From: Sulfurovum sp.
GTDB taxonomy: Bacteria; Campylobacterota; Campylobacteria; Campylobacterales; Sulfurovaceae
Assembly: GCA_021159425.1 (NCBI GenBank)
Contig: JAGGRU010000200.1
Location: 1 to 11,466 of the forward strand
Direction of reading: 5' to 3'
Length of the DNA: 11,466 nt
Shown here: positions 6,193 through 11,466 of the stretch, piece after piece
Position numbering within the stretch: the stretch's first letter is position 1
How the letters are laid out: each line of letters begins with the position of its first letter
The notes under the pieces: model-generated
What the model was told of the DNA's origin: nothing
Databases searched by the model: none
What the model saw: only the letters and a program-made list of their open reading frames with translations
Made by a program: the position numbers and the translations under genes

Positions 6193-7404
6193 TTTTAATC
6201 CTTGCGTCATAGTAAAGATCGGCAGTAACATTGCTGAGACGATCACTCCGACAACAACGCCGATAAAAAGCATCATAAACGGTTCTAAAAGACCCAGTAA
6301 AAGTTTCAGCTTGTCCTCATTCTCTTCTGCATAAAGATGTGAAATATTATCTAAAATATTGGCTACTTCACTTGATTCTTCTCCCAGGGCAAGAGACTGC
6401 ATGAAGTTACGTTTCAACTTGACACCTTTTGTAAGTTGCAGTGCATTGGAGAGTTTATTTCCCTCAAGTACTTTAATGGAAGCATGTTCAAAAAGTTCTA
6501 TGAGTTTATAGTTCCCAAATGAGGCTGTGGCAAGTTGAACAGCCTGTGCATAAGCAACGCCGGAACTCAACATAAGTGAAAGGATGTAAGAGAATCTTCC
6601 CAATTCATGGTTCTGTATGAGTGCACCAAGTACAGGGACTTTAAGCAACAAGCCATCCATCGTTCTATGAAAAGTATCTACCTTTGCATAAGAAACTTTG
6701 AACAGCACAACAAAAAGTATGACCCCCGCAATAAGATAAATATAATACGAGGTTAAAAAATCACTGAGATTCAGTACGAATTGTGTGATGGGAGGAAGTT
6801 TCTGCTCTGTGTCTTCAAAAATTTCTGTAATTTTAGGAACTACAAAAGCGATGAGAAAAGAGGTCATGGCAATGGCAACAGTGAAGATGATGGTAGGATA
6901 GACCATAGCACCTTTCACTTGCTTCTTCACTTTGTTCTGTGCAGAGAAGAAATTCCCCATATTTGTTAATACTTCTACCATTTTCCCACTCTGCCCTGCA
7001 ATGTTAAGGCTCTGTACAAAGAATTCAGGAAGTGCATAGACTTTCTGAGAGTTAAGAGCATTGTAAAGTGACTTTCCTTCATCTATCATCGTTTTGATAG
7101 AGTTAAGAAAAGAGAGATATTTTTTTTCACCTTCATGTTGATTTTCAAGTAATTTGATAGCTGTGAGTATTGTCATACCGGAGTTTAAATAAGATGAAAG
7201 TTCTTTTGAAAAAGTAGCAAGAAGTTCACCAGGCATTTGACGTTTTGAAAAGACTTCGAGTGAAAACTCTTTAGTCAGAGATAGAGATTCATAATATATA
7301 TTTAGCGTACGAAGTTTGTGTCCAGCCTCTTCTTTGGAATTTGCATTAACTGTTCCTTTGACTTTTTCTCCTGTTTTGTCAAAACCTTTGTACTTAAAAA
7401 GCAT
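6190..7404 (-). CDS. gspF: Type II secretion inner-membrane platform protein GspF
   Basis: 404 residues, the normal length. The N-terminal cytoplasmic start MLFKYKGFDKTGEKVKGTV is typical of GspF/PilC. Two T2SSF repeats follow (roughly residues 65-190 and 265-390), each ending in hydrophobic segments, with three membrane spans near 168-192, 216-238 and 370-396. The conserved LLEPFMMLFIGVVVG near the C-terminus is present. GspF is the polytopic core that works with the GspE ATPase and the GspL/GspM proteins. The gene follows the GspI-like gene after 57 bases. Start is ATG 7404 with AAGGA at 7420-7416, 11 bases away, which is rather far. The close homolog PilC of type IV pili is the alternative, but the neighbouring gspG and gspK favour type II secretion. 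Confidence 0.93.
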   Translation of the reverse strand: MLFKYKGFDKTGEKVKGTVNANSKEEAGHKLRTLNIYYESLSLTKEFSLEVFSKRQMPGELLATFSKELSSYLNSGMTILTAIKLLENQHEGEKKYLSFLNSIKTMIDEGKSLYNALNSQKVYALPEFFVQSLNIAGQSGKMVEVLTNMGNFFSAQNKVKKQVKGAMVYPTIIFTVAIAMTSFLIAFVVPKITEIFEDTEQKLPPITQFVLNLSDFLTSYYIYLIAGVILFVVLFKVSYAKVDTFHRTMDGLLLKVPVLGALIQNHELGRFSYILSLMLSSGVAYAQAVQLATASFGNYKLIELFEHASIKVLEGNKLSNALQLTKGVKLKRNFMQSLALGEESSEVANILDNISHLYAEENEDKLKLLLGLLEPFMMLFIGVVVGVIVSAMLLPIFTMTQGLK

Positions 7405-7436
7405 CTGTGTTACTGTCCTTGCTGTTAATTGCTGAT

Positions 7437-7442
7437 ATTATA
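7437..7442 (-). promoter_or_regulatory. Possible internal promoter -10 box for gspF
   Basis: The minus strand has TATAAT at 7442-7437 in the 57-base gap between the GspI-like gene and gspF, giving a start near 7430 and a leader of about 26 bases. There is no recognisable -35, and AT-rich gaps produce such boxes by chance. Confidence 0.3.
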
Positions 7443-7461
7443 ACTTTTTTAGCTGTATTTT

Positions 7462-7890
7462 TTAAAATGAGTTGATCTTAAAATGAAAATAAGAAGAGGA
7501 AAACTTGTCTTTGATCTTTATTTCATCAACCACTGCAGAAGGTGCCTCATTTTCATCTGCTATGAGTTGAATGGGCTCAGGAATGAAATACTCTCTGGAG
7601 ATCTTTTTTAATACTTCTCTGCTTTTCAAATCATCTATTTTAAAATATCTTTCTACAACATCGTATGCAGTTTTTGTATCTTTATGGTATCTGAGTGTAT
7701 CATCTGCCACAAAAAGAGAATCTTGCAAAGAGAGTTTACTCCTTTCAGAAATATAAACGATCTGTTCATGGTTTTGACTATGTATCTTAAGCACATACAC
7801 AATAGTGCCAGATAAGATGAGCACTGAAATAAGAACCTCTATAAGGGTAAATGCAGGCTGTGAATTTTTTATAACAGATAGTGTTTTCAA
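7462..7890 (-). CDS. Minor pseudopilin, GspI-like
   Basis: 142 residues with a class III prepilin signal: a 13-residue leader ending in A13, then FTLIEVLISVLILSGTIVYVL with Glu at mature position 5. The residue before the cut is Ala, where prepilin peptidases usually see Gly. The FTLIEVLISVLIL core, position and size resemble GspI, but the C-terminal part (residues 60-142) shows nothing I can assign to GspI rather than GspJ or GspH. The start is TTG at 7890: its last two bases overlap the TGA of the upstream gene (TTGA), GGAG lies seven bases upstream, and no ATG precedes the signal sequence. Minor pseudopilins form the tip of the pseudopilus in the periplasm. Confidence 0.7.
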   Translation of the reverse strand: MKTLSVIKNSQPAFTLIEVLISVLILSGTIVYVLKIHSQNHEQIVYISERSKLSLQDSLFVADDTLRYHKDTKTAYDVVERYFKIDDLKSREVLKKISREYFIPEPIQLIADENEAPSAVVDEIKIKDKFSSSYFHFKINSF

Positions 7891-8435
7891 TAAAAATCTC
7901 CACTGTTAGATACAAGCTGACTGCTATGCAGCCAGATCTCTTTGGCATCTTCAAGAGAATCTATTTTTTGAGGCTCATCAAAAAAAGCAGGTAAAAAATA
8001 AACGGCATCTTCATTCTTCAAAATAATTTGTGTAGAACTTCCATTGGCATAAAAATTTAGCATCAGACATATTTTTTTATCTTGGTAGCGACCATAATCC
8101 ATACGTTGAAGTGAATCTCTTTCATCTAAAGTATAGGCTTCTATATCTTTAAGGTCAATACCTTCTTCATACGCTTCAAAAGGAGTATTAATATCTTTTC
8201 TTATGTAACAGGAACGACACTTATTAATACAAAGCAGTGTAGCTTTGCCTTGAAACAGTTCAGATTTTAAAATGCTGCTCTTTAAATTAAGGGGAGTCAG
8301 TGCTTTGGCTTTAGGTGTATATTTGTCGATGCCGGAAAATCCTAAAAAATAGACAAGGGAAATAATGATGATAACAACAAGGAGTTCTATAAGAGAGAAC
8401 CCTTTATGCCTCTTAGCTATTTTTTTGTCCAGCAT
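7887..8435 (-). CDS. Minor pseudopilin, GspH-like, with a cysteine cluster
   Basis: 182 residues. The prepilin signal is clear: 12-residue basic leader ending KG, then FSLIELLVVIIIISLVYFLGF with Glu at mature position 5. After the N-terminal helix (to about residue 60) comes a mostly beta region as in GspH. It carries C69-x3-C73-x2-C76 (LCINKCRSC) plus C123, unusual for a pseudopilin; these could form disulfides or bind metal in the periplasm. Which minor pseudopilin it equals is not certain; order (G then this) suggests GspH. The gene starts nine bases after gspG with no good Shine-Dalgarno, so it probably depends on upstream translation, and its end overlaps the next gene by four bases. Confidence 0.72.
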   Translation of the reverse strand: MLDKKIAKRHKGFSLIELLVVIIIISLVYFLGFSGIDKYTPKAKALTPLNLKSSILKSELFQGKATLLCINKCRSCYIRKDINTPFEAYEEGIDLKDIEAYTLDERDSLQRMDYGRYQDKKICLMLNFYANGSSTQIILKNEDAVYFLPAFFDEPQKIDSLEDAKEIWLHSSQLVSNSGDFY

Positions 8436-8444
8436 ATAAAATAA

Positions 8445-8876
8445 TTATTTGTTGCAATCGGAAAAGAGTATGTCTTTATTGTTCTCTTCTCCCCCCTCTT
8501 TTCTATCTGCTGCAAAAGATATGATCTCAAGGTCATCACCTTTTTTCAGGTAAACAAATGGTGTTTTCCATGAATCTTTTGGTAATTTTTTAAGATAGGG
8601 TTTAGCACGATAATTAGGATATTTTTCTGTATCCGGATTGCTTAAAAGTGCTTCAAATCCCTCTTCGGTTTCCGGGTAATTTCCATTATCAAGTTTGAAC
8701 ATGTCAAATCTCTTTTGGAGATCATTCATTTTAAGACAAACAGTATCTCTTTTTGCCTGATCGGCAGAGTCCATCAGTCCCGGAGCAACAACAGCTACAA
8801 GCCCTCCCAAAATAACAATAACGATCAGTAATTCAATAAGGGAAAACCCTGCTCTGAGTCTAGTGTTCTGTTTCAT
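8445..8876 (-). CDS. gspG: Major pseudopilin GspG
   Basis: 143 residues. GspG is the main subunit of the periplasmic pseudopilus that acts as piston or screw in type II secretion. The 10-residue leader ends in AG, then FSLIELLIVIVILGGLVAVVAP with Glu at mature position 5. Family features follow in order: MNDLQKRFDMFKLDNGNYPE, TEEGFEALL, a YLKKLPKDSWKTPFVYL segment and a C-terminal AADRKEGGEENNKDI, matching the calcium-binding end of GspG. Two cysteines (C47, C141) are not standard in model GspG proteins and could form a disulfide. Start is ATG 8876 with AAAGGA five bases upstream. It is the first gene of the minus-strand run and diverges from the GspK-like gene. Confidence 0.93.
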   Translation of the reverse strand: MKQNTRLRAGFSLIELLIVIVILGGLVAVVAPGLMDSADQAKRDTVCLKMNDLQKRFDMFKLDNGNYPETEEGFEALLSNPDTEKYPNYRAKPYLKKLPKDSWKTPFVYLKKGDDLEIISFAADRKEGGEENNKDILFSDCNK

Positions 8877-8898
8877 TTACATCCTTTAGTTTGCTTGG

Positions 8899-8923
8899 GT
8901 ATAATATTACGATAATAATATAC
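8899..8923. promoter_or_regulatory. Divergent promoter region with an 11-bp dyad between gspG and gspK
   Basis: In the 72-base gap (8877-8948), the plus strand has TTGGGTATAAT (TATAAT at 8900-8905), a form common in this group, giving a start near 8912 and a leader of about 37 bases for the GspK-like gene. On the minus strand TATTAT occurs at 8906-8901 and again at 8917-8912 as -10 candidates for gspG. GTATAATATTA (8899-8909) and TAATAATATAC (8913-8923) are inverted copies with one mismatch around CGA, so both promoters sit on one symmetric element. This suggests joint control, but the AT richness makes chance symmetry plausible. Confidence 0.45.
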
Positions 8924-8948
8924 GATTTTACTTTAATAGAGCCTTTAT

Positions 8949-9878
8949 ATGGATAAAACCAAACATACTTTACCTCATAGCGTACCTCACAGAAAAGGCT
9001 TTGCTCTTATTATTACCTTGTCTGCCTTGACGGTTATTATTGCCTTGACGGGAGTGCTTATTAACTATCTTGATGAAGCAAGAAGAGACGCGAGCACAAC
9101 TAAAGCCATGATACAGGGTAACCTTTATTATGCAGATATTAAGCAGATATTTACAAAATTTAAGAAGAAAAAAACACTCTATTCTAGCCTTTATATTGCG
9201 CCTATCCCTTTTGCTTCTGAGGATGGTAGATTTTCAGTTATCGTTCAGTGTTCCCCTCTCGCAAATGGGGTAAATATAAACTGGCTGGGGTCAGGTAACG
9301 AGCAGAATATGTCAGAACACTCCTCTATGGTACAGAATATTTTTGAAACAATTGTACAAGAATATGATCTGGAAGATGCAACAAGACTTGAAGAGATGAT
9401 ACGTGAAGAGATAGGGGTTAAAGGTAAATTTGTGCAAAAAGAACAAAGCAGGCTTCGACAAAAAAATGGTATTATATCATTTAAACAATTTGAAGGTATT
9501 TTGGACAGATATCAATTTGAAGCAGATGACGATAACGTAGGTCAGGTTCTATGGAAAAAGTTTTTTGTATTTAATAAGATTTCAAAGACTGCAGGAAAGA
9601 ATCTTATAGACGGAAATTACATTTCGGCAGAACTTATAGCAGTTCTTTTTGACATAGATCTACCCACGGTCAAAGAAGAGTGGGTACCTGGTGTACTTGA
9701 ACTAAAAACATTTATTCCGAACAATGGCGGGACATATAATCAAAATCTTTTTGCAAAAGATTTTTTAGCCCAGTCACAATGTGAAGTACAATATGATTAT
9801 AAGGGTGAAAGGTTTGCTTTTAAGTTTGAAGATATTGAAGGAGAGGTAAAGAATTTTGAGTTTTTTGGCAAACAGTAA
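8949..9878 (+). CDS. gspK: Minor pseudopilin GspK-like
   Basis: 309 residues, near the usual GspK size and much larger than other pseudopilins. The leader is 17 residues (ending RKG), then FALIITLSALTVIIALTGVL. Mature position 5 is Ile instead of Glu, the known hallmark of GspK, which caps the pseudopilus tip. A large middle region (about residues 130-240) fits the inserted alpha domain of GspK, and SPLANGVNINWL resembles the conserved Asn-Leu stretch. Residues C101 and C278 are present. Start is ATG 8949; the Shine-Dalgarno is weak (AGAG, 8938 region). The next gene begins inside its last 23 bases. GspK identity rests mainly on the missing Glu5, the size and the context. Confidence 0.78.
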   Translation: MDKTKHTLPHSVPHRKGFALIITLSALTVIIALTGVLINYLDEARRDASTTKAMIQGNLYYADIKQIFTKFKKKKTLYSSLYIAPIPFASEDGRFSVIVQCSPLANGVNINWLGSGNEQNMSEHSSMVQNIFETIVQEYDLEDATRLEEMIREEIGVKGKFVQKEQSRLRQKNGIISFKQFEGILDRYQFEADDDNVGQVLWKKFFVFNKISKTAGKNLIDGNYISAELIAVLFDIDLPTVKEEWVPGVLELKTFIPNNGGTYNQNLFAKDFLAQSQCEVQYDYKGERFAFKFEDIEGEVKNFEFFGKQ

Positions 9879-10788
9879 AGCGTTATTATTAGCATATTCC
9901 GGGATGAAAGAACAAACCTTATCTCACACTGTAAACATCATGCTTACGCCACAATTTTATACACTCAAAAAAGAGAAACTACCCCTCAAATATCTCTATC
10001 AGGCTAAAAGAATAGCACCTTCTCTTTTTGATGGTTTGTTTGAAAATTCTGAAAAATATGATTATCTTGTATACAAAGAAGAAGAGGAGTGGATTTTCAT
10101 TGCTTATGATCCGGAAGCCATAAGTGACTTCCTTCTTTCAAAAAGTATTAAGCCGGAACAGGTATCTAAGATCTTTTTTGCACAACAGGCATCTTCCTCT
10201 TTTGCTGCTCCCGTATTATTGGGAGAGAAGGATGCATTGGTTTCTTTGGATAACACTGTTGTTGTGGTCCCACAGCTAGCATTGAAAGAAAATAATGATA
10301 TTGTGACTTTTAATGATAGCTTCACACCTAAAAGAGGTGTGACCCTGCAAGGAATACATGGTTCTATTTTAAGCAAGAGACAAACCATCGGTTTAGCAGG
10401 ATTCTTTACACTGTTTGCATTGATGTTTTTTGCTGAAGGTTGGAGATATACGCATGATTCTCAAGCGACACAGGAAGAGATGCAAACGCTTTTAGAAGAG
10501 AACCCCTCTTTGCAGAGTGACTATACCAGAAAGAGTATTGCTGCAAAATATCAAGCGATCGATAAAAATGAGAGAAGAAAAAGAGATGTAGTTAAAACAC
10601 TTGCAGGTATGATCTTCAAAGGTGTGAAAATAGGATCATTCAAGCTCAATGAAAAAGCGTTCAAAATAGAGTTTGTCTGCTCTGATGCAAAAGTGGCAAA
10701 ACGTTTAGTTCAGTTAGCCAAAAAATCTGAATTTAACTCTGCAAAGGTTGTGACAGGTAATGTCGTTCATATAGAGGAAAAACTATGA
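9856..10788 (+). CDS. GspL-like inner-membrane platform protein (assigned by context and layout)
   Basis: 310 residues with the layout of GspL: a cytoplasmic region (1-175), one membrane span (about 177-194, IGLAGFFTLFALMFFAEGW), a helical periplasmic stretch rich in charged residues (200-250) and a small alpha/beta end (255-310) like the ferredoxin-like domain of GspL/GspM. I see no clear actin-like nucleotide motifs in the cytoplasmic part, so sequence alone would not identify it. GspL recruits the GspE ATPase and contacts GspM and GspF. The start is TTG at 9856, inside the upstream gene, with GAGG nine bases before it; the alternative ATG at 9904 has a poor ribosome site and would cut the first hydrophobic strand (KALLLAYSG). 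The end overlaps the next gene by four bases (ATGA). Confidence 0.6.
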   Translation: MSFLANSKALLLAYSGMKEQTLSHTVNIMLTPQFYTLKKEKLPLKYLYQAKRIAPSLFDGLFENSEKYDYLVYKEEEEWIFIAYDPEAISDFLLSKSIKPEQVSKIFFAQQASSSFAAPVLLGEKDALVSLDNTVVVVPQLALKENNDIVTFNDSFTPKRGVTLQGIHGSILSKRQTIGLAGFFTLFALMFFAEGWRYTHDSQATQEEMQTLLEENPSLQSDYTRKSIAAKYQAIDKNERRKRDVVKTLAGMIFKGVKIGSFKLNEKAFKIEFVCSDAKVAKRLVQLAKKSEFNSAKVVTGNVVHIEEKL

Positions 10789-11186
10789 ATTGGAAACTCT
10801 ATAAAAATGAACTCATTGTCGTGGCATCTTTGCTTCTTATGTTATATGCGCTTCTATATAAAAACAATCAAATCTCTTCACGTACCCAAGAGATGTTGAG
10901 CACCAAACATACCGTAAGAGAATTTAGAGAACTTATTACACTTCAAAAAACATGGGCCGATAAAAAAGTTTCTAAAAAAGTAAACAAGCTGGAAAAAATT
11001 GTACCCTCATCTAAGGTAAAATGGAGTAAAAAGGGTAAAAAATTAACAGCTAGCTATAAGGATCTTGATCCAAAAGAGTTGAATAGGTTGATTATAAATA
11101 TCTTAAGTATGGCAGTTCAAATACAAGAGTTAAAAATAAATAGAAATGATTCATCTTACGATGTGGAGTTCAAATGCAAATGGTAA
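10785..11186 (+). CDS. GspM-like inner-membrane protein (assigned by context and layout)
   Basis: 133 residues: a short cytoplasmic N-terminus, one membrane span (about 9-25, ELIVVASLLLMLYALLY), a lysine-rich helical region and a small alpha/beta C-terminal domain ending DVEFKCKW. This is the layout of GspM, a bitopic partner of GspL that anchors the platform, although it is shorter than the usual 160 or so residues. There is no diagnostic motif; order after the GspL-like gene, ATGA overlap (10785-10788) and fold-like pattern are the basis. Its 3' end overlaps the following gene start by 13 bases. Confidence 0.58.
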   Translation: MNWKLYKNELIVVASLLLMLYALLYKNNQISSRTQEMLSTKHTVREFRELITLQKTWADKKVSKKVNKLEKIVPSSKVKWSKKGKKLTASYKDLDPKELNRLIINILSMAVQIQELKINRNDSSYDVEFKCKW

Positions 11187-11466
11187 AAAATATTTTCATA
11201 ACCTTTATTGTTTTTTGGTTTGCTCTTTTACTTTTTATGCCAAAGCAGGAACTTTATTTCACACTTGAAAAAGAGCTTGCAAAGCAAGATATAGAGATCA
11301 ATGAGGAAAGTATTGAAGAGGGTGTGTTCTCTTTGACTTTGATCAAGCCGGTCATCTATGTAAAAGGTATAAAAATAGCAACGATCGAAAAAATAAATAT
11401 TTTTACACTTATTTTTACCAGCAATATAAACATAAGATCACTCAGTTTGGATGATTCTCTTAAATC
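11174..11466 (+). CDS. GspN-like protein, N-terminal part (cut by window end)
   Basis: An open frame from ATG 11174 to the window edge, 97 full codons. It starts MQMVKNIFITFIVFWFALLL, a membrane anchor, then FMPKQELYFTLEKELAKQDI, EINEESIEEG and KPVIYVKGIKIATIEKI. The run 'lipid anchor-like span, E-L-Y-x-x-L-E-K-x-L, V-Y-V-K-G-I-K-I-A' resembles the N-terminal domain of the bacterial GspN family, which is AsmA-like and may extract or shield envelope lipids in type II systems. ATG 11174 is preferred over ATG 11180 because GGAG (11165-11168) lies five bases from the first. It begins inside the GspM-like gene, so coupling is likely. The C-terminal part is not visible. Confidence 0.62.
   Translation, partial: MQMVKNIFITFIVFWFALLLFMPKQELYFTLEKELAKQDIEINEESIEEGVFSLTLIKPVIYVKGIKIATIEKINIFTLIFTSNINIRSLSLDDSLK

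Noticed and set aside
7462..8876. The pseudopilin genes as a type IV pilus or competence pseudopilus cluster
   Set aside because: The GspG calcium-site tail (KEGGEENNKDI), a GspK-like protein lacking Glu5 and a GspN-like gene point to type II secretion; Campylobacter competence genes are related, so some overlap of function cannot be excluded.
1..11466. CRISPR array, tRNA, rRNA, phage, toxin-antitoxin or defence genes
   Set aside because: No regularly spaced repeats, cloverleaf-like or rRNA-like sequence, and no coding region resembling such systems was found on either strand.

Overview
The window looks like chromosome of a Campylobacterota (epsilonproteobacterial) organism, close to the Sulfurimonas/Sulfurovum type. 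The reasons are the AT-rich sequence, very tight gene packing, promoters that are mostly a -10 box without a clear -35, and the gene content: a YeiH-type transporter with a divergent LysR regulator, MobA, a TIGR04219-like outer membrane protein, and a split type II secretion locus. The assignment rests on gene style, not on a marker gene. No rRNA, tRNA, CRISPR array, transposase or prophage gene was seen. No stretch without a gene is longer than about 120 bases.

Layout. (1) 1-971, +: 3' part of a ComM/YifB-family AAA+ ATPase. (2) 968-1073: two 26-bp GTAG-footed hairpin repeats in inverted orientation (REP/BIME-like) between two convergent genes; each supplies the TAG stop codon of the gene running into it. 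(3) 1070-2137, -: YeiH/UPF0324 putative anion exporter, divergent from a LysR regulator (2257-3174, +) across a 119-bp control region with a symmetric candidate operator. (4) 3161-8876, -: a long co-directional run reading gspG, a GspH-like pseudopilin, a GspI-like pseudopilin, gspF, an outer membrane protein, an RDD membrane protein, an MFS transporter and mobA. (5) 8949-11466, +: the divergent half of the secretion locus, namely a GspK-like minor pseudopilin and GspL-, GspM- and GspN-like inner-membrane proteins, the last cut by the window end.

How it works together. The two arms around 8877-8948 encode the pseudopilus (G, H-like, I-like, K) and the inner-membrane platform (F, L-, M-, N-like) of a type II secretion system. 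The secretin (GspD), ATPase (GspE), GspC and prepilin peptidase are not in the window; they may lie downstream of the GspN-like gene or elsewhere. Several tail genes of the minus-strand run overlap or almost touch (TAATG coupling of the outer membrane protein and RDD genes, 11 bases between RDD and MFS, mobA starting inside the MFS gene), so they are probably co-transcribed although they are not known secretion components. Most of the window is ordinary core genome. The most unusual structure is the REP-like pair at 968-1073.
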